Shown: piece by piece, positions 50,671 to 60,531 of the stretch | Numbering within the stretch: position 1 is the stretch's first letter | Layout: each line of letters opens with the position of its first letter | From: Streptomyces sp. NBC_01288 | Lineage (GTDB): Bacteria; Actinomycetota; Actinomycetes; Streptomycetales; Streptomycetaceae | DNA: 64,000 bases | Direction of reading: 5' to 3' | Assembly (NCBI RefSeq): GCF_035982055.1 | Contig: NZ_CP108427.1 | Span: forward strand, 124,001-188,000 | Program-made: the position numbers and the translations under genes | The notes under the pieces: model-generated | What the model was told of the DNA's origin: nothing | The model's input: the letters and a program-made list of their open reading frames with translations, nothing else | The model's database searches: none

Positions 50671-51681
50671 TTACGTTCGTCCGGTTTGGTCATGGGATTC
50701 CGTGGAGGGTGAGGGCGGCTTCGGAGTGGGTGTCCAGAATTCCGGGTCAAGGCCCACGTCTGGGTGATCTTTCCTGGTGGTCACCTGGAACCGTTGGACG
50801 GCGTCGACGTTTCCGATGAATTCGAGAATGGCCTTCGCCAACTCGTCGGGGGCCTCCAGCGCGGCATAGTGACCTACGCCGTCGAGTGATACCGAGTTCA
50901 CGTCGGTTGCCGTGGCCTGGGACATGGTGCCGGCCGTGAAGGGGCCCCCTCCCGCGCCGACCGCGAGTACGGGCACGGTCAGGCCGTGTGTGTCGGCGAG
51001 AGCCTTGATTTCGGGGCCCTCCCGCAGCAGCGACCGGTAGAGGCCGATCGCTCCGCGCCAGCCATCGGGGCGCGAGTAGGTGCGGGCGAACTCCTCGATG
51101 TCGGCGTCGGTGATCGCTCCGGGGGTCGCGCTCAGGGCGGGGAATGCGAACTGTCCCAGGAATTCGCGCTCGCGGCCGGCCAGGAGCATCTCAGGGATGC
51201 CGGGGGCGGCGAGAACGCCGATGTGCCAGGCGCCGCCGTGGGTGATGTCGGCCAGTGTTTCGAGGCCGAACCCGGGCAGGCCCATCTCGATCGCGGTGAA
51301 ACTGAGGACGTTCTGCGGGTGCGTGGTCGCCAGGCGGAAGACGGTCGCTCCGCTGATGTCCTGCCCGGTGAGGTGGACCGGGCCGACGTCGAGATGTTCG
51401 ACGAGGAGGTGCAGGTCCTCGGCCGAGGTCGTGCTGTCGTACTCACCAGGCCCATTGCGGGAGTCGCCGAAGCCGCGCAGGTCGACGGCGAAGACTCGGT
51501 GGGTTCGCGCGAGGAGCGGGATCAGCTTGTGAAAAGTCCACCAGGTCTCGGGAAACCCGTGGACCAGGAGGACCGGCGATCCGCTGGTTCCCGCGGCTAC
51601 ATAGTGCAGCTGGGTTCCGTTGACCTCTGCGCGGTGGTGCGTGATCCCCGGAAGTGTGCGGCCTGTAGGCGTGGCGTCCAT
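50671..51681 (-). CDS. Alpha/beta hydrolase, epoxide hydrolase-like
   Basis: 336 residues. [16 protein letters not shown] (oxyanion region), the nucleophile Asp in [15 protein letters not shown] (about residue 107) and the base in [16 protein letters not shown] (His about 271) are present, as in epoxide hydrolases and dehalogenases. A C-terminal extension of about 40 residues (from [12 protein letters not shown]) is not part of the fold. GAGGAGGGG precedes the ATG. It is divergent from a MarR gene across a large inverted repeat and is probably regulated by it. Confidence 0.88.
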   Translation of the reverse strand: MDATPTGRTLPGITHHRAEVNGTQLHYVAAGTSGSPVLLVHGFPETWWTFHKLIPLLARTHRVFAVDLRGFGDSRNGPGEYDSTTSAEDLHLLVEHLDVGPVHLTGQDISGATVFRLATTHPQNVLSFTAIEMGLPGFGLETLADITHGGAWHIGVLAAPGIPEMLLAGREREFLGQFAFPALSATPGAITDADIEEFARTYSRPDGWRGAIGLYRSLLREGPEIKALADTHGLTVPVLAVGAGGGPFTAGTMSQATATDVNSVSLDGVGHYAALEAPDELAKAILEFIGNVDAVQRFQVTTRKDHPDVGLDPEFWTPTPKPPSPSTESHDQTGRT

Positions 51682-51697
51682 TGCCCCTCCTCATTTC

Positions 51698-51737
51698 GAC
51701 AACCTTGTTGTCCATTACGTTAGACAACAAGGTTGTC
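51698..51737. promoter_or_regulatory. 15-bp inverted repeat operator for MarR/hydrolase
   Basis: GACAACCTTGTTGTC (51698-51712) and its exact reverse complement GACAACAAGGTTGTC (51723-51737) flank a 10-base spacer in the 88-base gap between the divergent genes. Each arm itself is a near-palindrome, so two MarR dimers may bind. Confidence 0.85.
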
Positions 51738-51769
51738 GTTGTCCAGTCGCGTGGCCGTAGTCTTCTCCC

Positions 51770-52249
51770 ATGTCACGATCCGGCGCTGATCTCGCACTGC
51801 TCCTGCTCGGAGGCTTCCGCTCGCTGGTGGACGCCGCGACCGCCGAACTGGCCCGCCGCGGCTACGAAGACGTGCGCCCCGTCCACGACTTCGCCATGCG
51901 GTCCATCACCGCCGGTGCGGACAACGCTTCAGAACTGGGCCGACGCCTGTCGGTCTCCAAGCAGGCAGCGGCGAAAACCATCGCGGTGCTGCAGGAACGC
52001 GGATACGTGGCACGCGAAACGGACCCCCTCGACGCCCGCCGCAAACGCCTTCAGGTCACCTCGCTCGGCTTCGAGGTGTTGCGACAAGGTGAAGCGATCT
52101 TCGACGAGTTGCGCGACCAGTGGGAGCGGCGGATCGGTTCCGCCGAACTCGCGAGCCTTGAGACGCACCTGGCGGAGCTGGTCGGCGCTCAGCCCGTACG
52201 CCTGGACGCACCGGGCTGGATCGCGCAGGACCTCGGCGAGTCGGTGTAG
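51770..52249 (+). CDS. MarR-family regulator
   Basis: 159 residues. The winged helix contains ASELGRRLSVSKQAAAKTIA (about 52-71) and wing ETDPLDARRKRLQVTSLG. It is divergent from the epoxide-hydrolase-like gene with a strong palindromic operator between, so it most likely represses both. About 30 bases downstream the DNA becomes insertion-sequence debris. Confidence 0.9.
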   Translation: MSRSGADLALLLLGGFRSLVDAATAELARRGYEDVRPVHDFAMRSITAGADNASELGRRLSVSKQAAAKTIAVLQERGYVARETDPLDARRKRLQVTSLGFEVLRQGEAIFDELRDQWERRIGSAELASLETHLAELVGAQPVRLDAPGWIAQDLGESV

Positions 52250-52279
52250 CACTCGCCCTGCCCAGGCTCACGCGTGCCC

Positions 52280-52575
52280 TGGAGGTGTCAGTGTCGTCGA
52301 GGGCTTTGTCCTCACTCATGTCCGTCCCCATCGGTACGGCACTCTCCTCGTCCGTCGTCCCTTCCGGGAAGGTGCCTCGCGCGGCCGGTCACAACTCCCT
52401 GGTCGCGATAGCCGAGTGGGCAGGTGGTACTGGCCCGGCTGGGCTGTCCCTTCGATCCGTTCGCCGGCCGCTTCCGGGTGCCGGGAGAGCGGACCTTGTG
52501 GGACGTCTTCACCCGGGTCGACCCGGGCGCCCTCACATCGGCCGGGTTCGCCCTGCTTACCGCGCCGACACCGCC
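52280..52575 (+). pseudogene. ISAs1-type transposase N-terminal remnant
   Basis: Two overlapping frames contain pieces typical of the N-terminal region of ISAs1-like transposases: HNSLVAIAEWAGGTG in one frame, then VLARLGCPFDPFAGRFRVPG and ERTLWDVFTRVDPGAL in the next. A frameshift near 52430 joins them. The rest of the gene is missing; IS630 sequence begins immediately after. Confidence 0.65.
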
Positions 52576-52589
52576 CGTGGCACGTGGGG

Positions 52590-53605
52590 GCCGCCGAAGT
52601 AGCCGCGGACGATGTGTGGCTGACGTTGACGCCGATGGAAGAACCTGCGGGTTTCGGCGGCGAGTTGGGCCTGGTCACGGGCCTGGTGATGCATGGGCAG
52701 ACTGCGTTTGAGGTCGGCGTTGACCAGCTCGTCCGGGTTCAGCTCGGGCGAGTACGACGGCAGGAAGTGCAGCTCGATCCGGTCGGGGTGGGTGGCGAGC
52801 CAGGCGCGGACCTTGCGGGAGCGGTGCGCGGAGTGGCCGTCCAGGACGAGGTGGACCTTGTGCTCGAAGTATCCGGCGAGACTGTCCAGGAGGCCGCACA
52901 TGACGTCGGCGTCGAAGGTCTCGGTGAACACCATGAAGTGCATCGACCCTTCGTGCTGATCGCGGACATCGCGTTCACGGAGAACCGGTGGCCGCTACGG
53001 CGCACGGTCGGGGTGTGCCCCTTCTCGCCCCAGGTGCGGCCGGTGACCTGGTCGGAGCGGATGCCGACCTGGTCGGCGAAGAGCACCTCGCTCCCCTCTG
53101 CCCTGGCCTTGGCTCGGATGGCCGGCCAGGTCTCCTGGTGCCGGACGTGGACGGCTTACGCGTTCTGCTCGACGGCCCGCTTGTCCGGGCGCTGGAACGT
53201 CGGGCCCCATCGGCGCAGGTACGTGCCCACGCCCTGCTCGGTCAGCCGTACCCGGTACGGCTTCGCGATCAGATTCCCCACCCCGGCCCGAGTCCACAGC
53301 CGGCCTGTCAGACCCACATCACACGGCCGGTGATCCAAGACGGCCTGCCGGACGGCCTGTTGCGCCACCTCGCTCAACACCTGGTGCTCGCCGGCCCGGC
53401 GCCCGCGGGGCTGCGCCACCAGGGCCCCACGTCCACCCGCGAGCCACTTCGCCCACCACTTGTCCACTGCCTTCAGCGACACCTGGAACACCACGGCAAC
53501 GTCCTCGCGATCCTGCCCCGCCACCAGCGCGGCCACCGCCCGCATGCGAAGCGCCTCCTGCGCCGACGGCGACAACTGCCGCGCGTCGCCCACCAGTTCA
53601 GTCAC
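52590..53605 (-). pseudogene. IS630-family transposase, inactivated
   Basis: The N-terminal helix-turn-helix part runs from the ATG at 53605 (SPSAQEALRMRAVAALVAGQ) to an in-frame TAA at 53156-53158. The same frame then continues with ETWPAIRAKARAEGSEVLFADQVG and RTWGEKGHTPTVRRSG. A one-base deletion near 52950 shifts to the frame of MHFMVFTETFDADVM, HLVLDGHSAHRSRKV and HFLPSYSPELNPDELVNAD, the end of the DDE domain. The catalytic Asp/Asp/Glu positions are all recognisable but a functional protein cannot be made. The reading ends at GYFGGPHV near 52590. Confidence 0.85.
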
Positions 53606-53740
53606 GCAAGGACCAACGACTCAGAACATCTACCGAATCGGATCAAAAGGTCCGGCAGGTGCCGGCCGCCGTGCGGCGACAGCGGCCGCGTAGCAGGGAC
53701 CGGGGGGATGGCCGTCGACGCCCGCTGGCATAGTGCCCGC

Positions 53741-55240
53741 ATGCTTCGACGGGTACTGATCACCAGACGCCTCTCCGCCCTGACGGCCTGCCTCGTTGCC
53801 GTTCTCGCCTCGGTGGCGGCGCCCGCGATCCCCGCCGCGGCCGACGGCTCCGGCCGGGTCTCCCTGCGAGTCGAAGTCCCAGCGGCCTTCCGGATGTACG
53901 ACGCCGACGAGGGCGCCAAAGGCGCGAACAGCGACTTCGGCGTCCCTGTCGCCGTGGAACGCAGTGACGCGGGCCCGGCCCGCAACGTCAGGGTCACCGT
54001 GGACACCTCGGGGTTGGACGGCGTCGCCCGGGCGAGCAGGGGTGGCGGCGGGAACTGCACCCAGGACGGCCCGGTGTTCACCTGCGTCTACGGCGACGTG
54101 CAGAACGGTGACGGCGAGTCCAACAACCCCTTCACCCTCAACGGCGTGGACGGCGTCGAGCCGGGCGACAGCGGGACGCTGACGTACACCGTCGTCGCGG
54201 ACAACGCGGCACCGGTGACCGGGACCACCCGGATGACTGTGGGCGGGCCTTCGCTCCACACCCCGGCGGACGACGAGTCGGTGAAGGCGGTGGTGCCGGG
54301 CACGTCCCGGAAAACGACGCCCCGGTTCGCGAACCACAGCCGTTTCACGGCGGAACAGGGTGTCGCGCTCCGTATCTCCGCCGGAGACGGGCTGCTGCTG
54401 ACCTCGCGCCCCGACAACTGCTACTTCGACACCTCCGCCACCTCGGCGTGGTGTGAGTTCTCCACCAAGGCGGCACCTCGCACGGCCTACCGCACCAGTG
54501 CCCCGGTCCGTTACACGGCCGCCGCCGGAGAGCTGCTGGGCACCCTCTCTTACACCTGGTCGTCCGAACCCGAGCGCCCCGCCGAACTCACGGTGCGCGG
54601 CACCGAACCCCCGCTGACCCTGACCAGGACGGCGGACCGCGGCCTCACCGGCGACACCGGGTACGTCAAGGCCACGACCACCGTGCAGGTCGACTACCAG
54701 CCGGTGACCGCGACCGTCCGGGGCCGGGTTGGCCGCACGGTGACGGTCCGGCTGGGGGTGCGTGACAACGGACCCGGACGGCCGTTGAGCGCGGAGACGC
54801 TGGGCCGCTTCGAGGTGGTGCCGCCGGAAGGCACCACGGTGACCTCCATCCCGTACACCTTCGAGGACGACGGCGGCGACTGGGCGTGCACGCGGCCGAA
54901 GAAGCACGGCGGGGCGTTCGTCTGCGAGATCGGCTACGACGATTTCTCCGAGGTACGGCACGAAGGAGGGACGACCGTCATCGGGTTCAGGATCCGCATC
55001 GACCGCCAGGTCCCCGGCGCGAAGGGCACCATACGCACGTCCAACCCGTTCGACCGGACCCCCCGCAACGACAAGGCGGTCATCGCGCTGGCCGCGTCCC
55101 CTGCGCTGCTGCCCCAGCTTGTCCACGACGGCACGGCGATCTGGACCGCCGTGTCCGCCGCGGGGATCGCCGTGATCGTCACCCTGGCGATCGTCCTCCG
55201 ACGCCGCCGCAACAGCACCGCCGCCGGCGCGAACTCCTGA
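53741..55240 (+). CDS. Secreted, membrane-anchored cell-surface protein of unknown function
   Basis: 499 residues. A signal peptide (ALTACLVAVLASVAAPAIPAA) ends near residue 35. The body is a series of beta-rich, Ig-like/DUF11-like domains, with segments such as SGTLTYTVVADNAAPVTGTT and TVRLGVRDNGPGRPLSAETL. A C-terminal membrane helix (about 465-488, VSAAGIAVIVTLAIVL) is followed by RRRR. It has no LPXTG sorting motif. Function is unknown. It is flanked by IS630 sequence on both sides in opposite orientation. The ATG at 53741 gives a clean signal peptide; the few residues upstream were excluded. Confidence 0.75.
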   Translation: MLRRVLITRRLSALTACLVAVLASVAAPAIPAAADGSGRVSLRVEVPAAFRMYDADEGAKGANSDFGVPVAVERSDAGPARNVRVTVDTSGLDGVARASRGGGGNCTQDGPVFTCVYGDVQNGDGESNNPFTLNGVDGVEPGDSGTLTYTVVADNAAPVTGTTRMTVGGPSLHTPADDESVKAVVPGTSRKTTPRFANHSRFTAEQGVALRISAGDGLLLTSRPDNCYFDTSATSAWCEFSTKAAPRTAYRTSAPVRYTAAAGELLGTLSYTWSSEPERPAELTVRGTEPPLTLTRTADRGLTGDTGYVKATTTVQVDYQPVTATVRGRVGRTVTVRLGVRDNGPGRPLSAETLGRFEVVPPEGTTVTSIPYTFEDDGGDWACTRPKKHGGAFVCEIGYDDFSEVRHEGGTTVIGFRIRIDRQVPGAKGTIRTSNPFDRTPRNDKAVIALAASPALLPQLVHDGTAIWTAVSAAGIAVIVTLAIVLRRRRNSTAAGANS

Positions 55241-55274
55241 TAGCGCTACGCACCGTCCGCGCCGACCTGCGCCG

Positions 55275-55440
55275 TGCAAATCCGCTGCTTGTCCCTGCTC
55301 CTGGACAGCCGGGTCTCCGGCGCCAGAACCCCCTACGACCGCACACGCACCCATGGCGACCGACACATTTCCGCACTGCGCAATCTCTCCAACCGCATCA
55401 TCGGATGCCTGCACCACTGTCTCGACAACCGCGTCTGCGG
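55275..55440 (+). pseudogene. IS110-like transposase C-terminal scrap
   Basis: One frame reads TPYDRTRTHGDRHISALRNL followed by SNRIIGCLHHCLDNRV, the usual end of IS110-type transposases (YDxxRxxGxxHxxALRxLxNRxxGxLxxCL). Nothing of the catalytic parts remains. Confidence 0.6.
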
Positions 55441-55443
55441 AGC

Positions 55444-55503
55444 CTGCCCATGCACCTCCGGGCCCGTGACCAAGCCCAACTCGCCGCCGAAACCCGCAGG
55501 TTC
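55444..55503 (+). pseudogene. IS630 transposase fragment, second copy
   Basis: 60 bases encode LPMHLRARDQAQLAAETRRF and are nearly identical to the equivalent piece of the IS630 gene at 52.6 kb, but on the plus strand. Homology breaks abruptly after CGCAGGTTC, where dehydrogenase coding sequence begins. Confidence 0.8.
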
Positions 55504-56064
55504 GTCAGCGATCCCGAGGAGACCCGGCGCGCCGTGGAGGCGGTGTCCTCCGCGTGGCGCGGCCCCGATGTGCTGGTCAACAACGCGGCGCGTACGGCGC
55601 CCGGCTCGGTGTGGGACGTCGATCTCGACGAGTGGGACGCCCTCATGGCCACCAACCTGCGCAGCGTTCTCGTCCTCACCCGGCTCTGCGCACCGGCGAT
55701 GCGCGAGCGCGGCTGGGGCCGGGTCATCAACCTCGCGTCGCTGGCGGGACAGCAGGGCGGGCTGGTCGCCGGCCCGCACTACGCGGCGGCGAAAGCGGGT
55801 GTTCTGGTGCTGACCAAGGTCTTCGCCCAGGAACTCGCGCCCCACGGCGTCACCGTCAACGCCGTCGCTCCCGCGGCCGTACAGACGCCCGTGATGGACG
55901 ATCTCCCGGCCGAGGCGTTGCGGCGTGCCGCCGATCGCATTCCCGTCGGGAGGTTCGGGCGGCCGGAGGAGGTGGCCGCGCTCGTGGGACACCTGGCCGG
56001 GGAGGACACCGGGTACATCACCGGGGCCACGCTCGACGTCAACGGCGGCTTGTTCATGAGATGA
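55504..56064 (+). pseudogene. Short-chain dehydrogenase, 5' end lost to IS insertion
   Basis: About 186 codons of an SDR of the 3-oxoacyl-ACP-reductase type remain: LVNNAARTAPGSVWDVDLDE, the catalytic Ser in INLASLAGQQGG (serine at the SLAG position), the YxxxK motif HYAAAKAGV, and the C-terminal GYITGATLDVNGGLF. The N-terminal Rossmann half with the TGxxxGIG nucleotide loop is missing, replaced by IS630 sequence in the same frame. The protein would not bind NAD(P) and is presumed inactive. Confidence 0.85.
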
Positions 56065-56109
56065 CGGTGCCGAGCGGGCGTAAAGTCCGAGGTCGGAAGG
56101 GAGACGCGC

Positions 56110-58725
56110 ATGGATGGGGACGGGGACGGGCTTCCGGCGTCGCATCCGGCCGGGAGGCTCATCGGCCGTGATCACGACCTCGGGCTGGTCCGGGGTTTCG
56201 TCGACGAGGCCGTGGGCTCCGGCGGGGCGCTGCTGCTGTCCGGGGACGCCGGCGTCGGCAAGACGGTGTTGCTGGACGCCGCGGCCGGACAGGCTCGTGT
56301 CATGGGCGCGCGGGTCGTGCGTGCCGCCGGTGTGGAGTTCGAGAGCACCATCAGTTTCGCGGGTCTCCACCAGGTCCTTCAGCCGCTGCTGGCCGGGCTC
56401 GACCGCCTGACGGACCCGTACCGCACCGCCCTGAGCGTCGCGCTGGGCCTGGACCAGGGCACGCCGTCCGATCAGCTGCTGGTGTCGAACGCGGCGCTGA
56501 CCCTGCTCGTCCAGGCCGCCGCGGAACGCCCGTTGCTGGTGATCGTCGACGATCTCCCGTGGCTGGACCGGGCCAGCGCCGTGGTGCTGGGCTTCGTCGC
56601 GCGCCGCCTGGGCGGCAGCCGGGTCGGCTTCCTCGGCGCCTACCGGTCGGGGGAAGGCAGCTTCTTCGAACGCGGCGGGGTGCCCCATCACGACGTACAG
56701 CCGCTCGATACGACGGCTGCGGCGGCGCTGATCCAGGCGCGCACCCCGTCCCTGGCTCCGCGCGTCCGGGAACGGCTGCTCGCGGAGGCGCAGGGCAACC
56801 CGCTCGCCCTGCTCGAACTCCCCGTCGCGCTCACCGCACCGCAGCGCTCCGGAACCGCGGTCCCCGAGCTGCTGCCGCTGAGCCACCGCCTCCAGGCCGT
56901 GTTCGCGTCGCGCGTCGAGACACTGCCCGCGTCGACCCGGCTGCTCCTCCTGTACGCGGTCCTGGACGGCACCGGCGATCTGCGCGTCCTCACCTCGGCC
57001 ACGTCCGAGCGGACCGGGATGGAGGACCTGGCGGACGCGGAGCGGGCCGCACTCGTGGACGCGACGACCGGGCGACTGGTGTTCCGCCATCCCCTCACGC
57101 GCTCGGCCGTCGTGGAACTCGCCACCAGCGAGCAGCGCCGCGAGGTGCATCGCGCCCTGGCGGAGTACTGGTCCGACCGCCCCGAGCGACGCGCCTGGCA
57201 CCTCGCCCATGCCACGGTCGAGCCGACCGAGGAAGTCGCGATCCTGCTGGAGGAAGTGGCGCGAGACAACGTGCGACGGGGTGACGCGGGCGGTGCCATC
57301 GCCGCTCTGCTGCGCGCCGCGGAGTTGAGCCCGCGCGGCTACGAGCGCAGTCGCCGTATCGCCGAGGCGGCCTATCTCGGCGCGGATCTGACCGGCGATC
57401 TGCGCGATGTGCCCCGGCTGCTCGAAGAGGCCCGGCTGGCCGACGGCGGACGGGCGGGACCGCTGGTCGCCGCGGTCGCGGCCGCGCACCACATCCTCCT
57501 CAGCGGTGAGGGCGACCTGGACACCGCCCACCGGCTGCTCGTCGGCGCGATCGACATGCAGCACCAGCCGTACGACGCCGCCGATCCCACCATGATCGAC
57601 GCGCTGTACACCCTCGCCTGGCTGTGCCAGAGCAGTCAGCGCACGGAGCTGTGGAAGCCGCTGCACCGGGCGCTCGGTCTGCTGAAACCGGAGGTCCCGG
57701 ACCAACTCGCCCTGACCCTCAGCACGATGGCCGACCCGGCGCGCACGGCACCGCCCGCGCTGGGGATGCTCGACGACGCCATCGCCTCCCTCGACCAGGA
57801 GGCCGACCCGGTCCGCGTCATCCGGCTCGCGATGACGTCTCTCTACGTGGACCGGTTGCCGGCGTGCAGGACGGCGTTGCGGCGTGTGCTGCGCGACGGG
57901 CGGGACAACAGCTCGCTCACCGTGGAGATCCAGGGGCTGGTGTACCTGGGCCGGGACCATTTCGCGTCGGGTGAATGGGACGAGTTGGAGGCGCAGGCCG
58001 CGCAGGGACGGGATCTGGGCGAGGCGCACAGCTACCAGTTGCTGTCGACGGAGTTCCTGTACCAACGCGCGCTGGTCGCTGCCGCCCGGGGTGACGAGGC
58101 CGCGACCAAGTCCCTCACGGACGAGATGATTCTGTGGGCGACACCGCGCGGTGTCGGCTCCTACCTCTCCTGCGCCTCGCATGCGAGAGCGCTCGCCGCG
58201 CTCAGCCAGGGCCGGTTCGAGGACGCCTACCGGCACGCGTGCGCCATCAGCCGCGCGGGGGAACTCGCCTCGCACGTCCCGCCGGCCCTGTTCGTCGTCA
58301 TGGATCTCGTCGAGGCCGCGGTCAGAACGGGCCGGACATTCGAACTGGCCCGGGTCCGGCTCGCCTACGGCGAACGCCTCCGCCGGGTGAAGGCCACGAC
58401 GCAGGCGCGCTCCCAACTCGCCGACGCCATCGAGACGTTCGAGCGGCTCGGTGCCCGCCCGTGGACGGCCCGGGCGGGCAACGAGCTGCGGGCGACGGGC
58501 CTGTCCGTCGGGACCGCCGGGGTCACCGGAGCGGCGTCACTGACGCCCCAGCAACGGGAGATCGCCCTGCTTGCGGCGGCCGGTCTCACCAACAAGCAGA
58601 TCGCCGAGCGTCTCTTCCTCTCCCCGCGCACCGTCGCCGCCCACCTGCGCCAGCTCTTCCCGAAGCTGGGCGTGGCCTCCAGGGCCGCGTTGCGCGACGC
58701 ACTGGCGGACCTGCCTCCCGACTAG
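56110..58725 (+). CDS. LAL-type LuxR regulator (large ATP-binding)
   Basis: 871 residues. The N-terminal AAA-like ATPase has Walker A LLSGDAGVGKTVLLD (about 42-56) and Walker B LLVIVDDLPWLD (about 143-154). A long TPR-like helical region follows, then a C-terminal LuxR helix-turn-helix: LTPQQREIALLAAAGLTNKQ and IAERLFLSPRTVAAHLRQLF (about 815-860). Such LAL proteins are pathway-specific activators in Streptomyces. Its targets are not evident; it starts about 45 bases after the truncated dehydrogenase. Confidence 0.92.
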   Translation: MDGDGDGLPASHPAGRLIGRDHDLGLVRGFVDEAVGSGGALLLSGDAGVGKTVLLDAAAGQARVMGARVVRAAGVEFESTISFAGLHQVLQPLLAGLDRLTDPYRTALSVALGLDQGTPSDQLLVSNAALTLLVQAAAERPLLVIVDDLPWLDRASAVVLGFVARRLGGSRVGFLGAYRSGEGSFFERGGVPHHDVQPLDTTAAAALIQARTPSLAPRVRERLLAEAQGNPLALLELPVALTAPQRSGTAVPELLPLSHRLQAVFASRVETLPASTRLLLLYAVLDGTGDLRVLTSATSERTGMEDLADAERAALVDATTGRLVFRHPLTRSAVVELATSEQRREVHRALAEYWSDRPERRAWHLAHATVEPTEEVAILLEEVARDNVRRGDAGGAIAALLRAAELSPRGYERSRRIAEAAYLGADLTGDLRDVPRLLEEARLADGGRAGPLVAAVAAAHHILLSGEGDLDTAHRLLVGAIDMQHQPYDAADPTMIDALYTLAWLCQSSQRTELWKPLHRALGLLKPEVPDQLALTLSTMADPARTAPPALGMLDDAIASLDQEADPVRVIRLAMTSLYVDRLPACRTALRRVLRDGRDNSSLTVEIQGLVYLGRDHFASGEWDELEAQAAQGRDLGEAHSYQLLSTEFLYQRALVAAARGDEAATKSLTDEMILWATPRGVGSYLSCASHARALAALSQGRFEDAYRHACAISRAGELASHVPPALFVVMDLVEAAVRTGRTFELARVRLAYGERLRRVKATTQARSQLADAIETFERLGARPWTARAGNELRATGLSVGTAGVTGAASLTPQQREIALLAAAGLTNKQIAERLFLSPRTVAAHLRQLFPKLGVASRAALRDALADLPPD

Positions 58726-58739
58726 AGCGGCGTCGGCGT

Positions 58740-60206
58740 TCAGAAGACGCCCTGTCCCGGAACCAGGATCCCCTTCGGGTCGTACGTCTTCCTCGCCTCG
58801 GCGAACCGCTTCCAGACCGGCCCGAAGTGCCGCTTCCAGTCGGCGTGTTGGAAGGGGATCGAGCCGACCGGGTACTGGGTGCCGCCGGCCGCCTGAACCG
58901 TCTCGTACGCGGACCGGTTGGCGGCCAGCAGGCGTTGTACGGTCACGGTGTCCTCGGGCGGTGCGGCTCGGAGGACCGCGAACAGGTAGGGCATCGGGTC
59001 GTCGGGCATCCGCAGCAGCGGAGTGTGGAGGTGCTCGCGCAGCAGGGGGTACAGGAGGACGACGCCGGGTCCGAGGTCGGCCGGGGTGAGCGCGTCCAGC
59101 AAGGCGCCGGCCACGTCGGCGGTCCTACAGCCCGGCATGACCAGGTTGAGCCAGGGGTGGGCGTAGGCCCACAGGCCCGCTTCCTTCAGGGCGGCGACGG
59201 AGGCGGCCAGCCGGTCGAGGAAGTCGTAGTAGCCGAGGTCGGTGATCTGGGCGCCGGACGTGACGTGACGCAGACCCCGCAGGAGGACGGTGTTCTTGGG
59301 GGTGTCCCCCACCGGCGGCCCGTAGGCGACGGCCTCGATGGCGAACTGGTTGAAGGCCCCCGCGGTGTCCGCGCCGACCTGGCCCTCCAGGTAGGCGAAC
59401 CGCCCCTCGGTGGCAAGGAGTTGCTGGTCGTCGAGGAAGGTCTGGAGGTCGTCGTACGGCAGGAGGTAGTGCCGTACGGTCTCCGGGGCCGGGACCAGGC
59501 GCAGGGTGGCGGCGACGATCACCGCGCACTGGCCCAGGCCGGCGAGCACGGCGTGGAAGAGGTCGGGGTGGCGGGCCGGGGAGCAGCGGAGCAACTCCCC
59601 TGCGCCGGTGACGACTTCGAGTTCGAGGACGTTGTCGACCTGGGCGCCCTGCTGGTGGCTCTGACCGCCCAGGCCGCCTACGGAGAGGGTGCCGCCGACG
59701 GAGAGTTCGAGGTAGTCGGTGAAGACGGGCGGGGTCAGACCGTGGGCGATGGCCGCCTTGGCGACGTCGCTCCACTTGGCGCCCGCGCCGACCGTGACGC
59801 GTGAACTCCCCGTCCGCACAGGGCCGATGGAGGCGAGCGGCTCGGTCTCGATGATCAGGCCGCCCTCGACCTGCGCCTGCCCGTTCGTGCCGTGGCCCTG
59901 TCCGCGCGGGGCCACCTTGAGTCCGTGCACATTGCAGAACCGCACCATCGCGACGACGTCCCGCACCGAACCGGGCCGCAGCACCGCCGCCGGACGCCGG
60001 TGCACGATGTGCCCGAAGTCGTCGGCGTCCGCGCCGAGCGAGGCGTCGTCGGTGTGCAGCGTCCCGTCCAGATGAGGGAGGCCGGTGAGCGGCCGGCCGG
60101 TGTCGGTCACCGCCCAGCTACGGGTGAAGGGATCGAAGCCGATCACCACGGCTGAGCCTGCAACCAGGCCGCGCAGGGCGGTGCGTCGAGACGGGGTGCG
60201 GGGCAT
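58740..60206 (-). CDS. Secreted FAD-binding oxidoreductase (PCMH type)
   Basis: 488 residues. The N-terminus SRRTALRGLVAGSAVVIGF is a twin-arginine signal. The FAD-binding PCMH domain (about 65-240) contains VAPRGQGHGTNGQAQVEGGL and LSVGGTLSVGGLGGQSHQQG, and the C-terminal substrate domain ends EARKTYDPKGILVPGQGVF, as in cytokinin dehydrogenase and berberine-bridge-like oxidases. It is exported folded with FAD. The substrate is unknown. Confidence 0.9.
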   Translation of the reverse strand: MPRTPSRRTALRGLVAGSAVVIGFDPFTRSWAVTDTGRPLTGLPHLDGTLHTDDASLGADADDFGHIVHRRPAAVLRPGSVRDVVAMVRFCNVHGLKVAPRGQGHGTNGQAQVEGGLIIETEPLASIGPVRTGSSRVTVGAGAKWSDVAKAAIAHGLTPPVFTDYLELSVGGTLSVGGLGGQSHQQGAQVDNVLELEVVTGAGELLRCSPARHPDLFHAVLAGLGQCAVIVAATLRLVPAPETVRHYLLPYDDLQTFLDDQQLLATEGRFAYLEGQVGADTAGAFNQFAIEAVAYGPPVGDTPKNTVLLRGLRHVTSGAQITDLGYYDFLDRLAASVAALKEAGLWAYAHPWLNLVMPGCRTADVAGALLDALTPADLGPGVVLLYPLLREHLHTPLLRMPDDPMPYLFAVLRAAPPEDTVTVQRLLAANRSAYETVQAAGGTQYPVGSIPFQHADWKRHFGPVWKRFAEARKTYDPKGILVPGQGVF

Positions 60207-60336
60207 GTGGTCCTCCTGAGACCGTCCGTGAAACGATCAACGACGGCTCAGTCTAGGCATGTTGGGGTCCGGAGAAGGGTTCCGTCCCGGCGAGTTCCCC
60301 GACCGGTTCGACACGTGCCGCGGCGACCTGACCCTG

Positions 60337-60531
60337 CTAGTCGTCGCCCTGGCTGCTCGAGTTCTGGCCCCACCCCCCCTTCTTGTTGGAGCTCCGCAGG
60401 AGTTCGCTGGCGGAGAGGGTCACGGTCGCGATAACACGGGCCCAGCGGGGCCCGCCGCGCTCGGCCCAGAAGACACATGCGCACCCGCCGATGAGGAGCA
60501 CCACGAGGACTAGCAGCACTGCACCGATCAT
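60337..60531 (-). CDS. Small single-pass membrane protein
   Basis: 64 residues. One membrane helix, IGAVLLVLVVLLIGGCACVF (about 2-21), is followed by a basic/hydrophilic tail with RVIATVTLSASELLRSSNKK and a Gly/Gln/Ser-rich end. GGGGTGGG lies before the ATG. Function unknown; the clean hydrophobic segment and start support a real gene. Confidence 0.6.
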   Translation of the reverse strand: MIGAVLLVLVVLLIGGCACVFWAERGGPRWARVIATVTLSASELLRSSNKKGGWGQNSSSQGDD

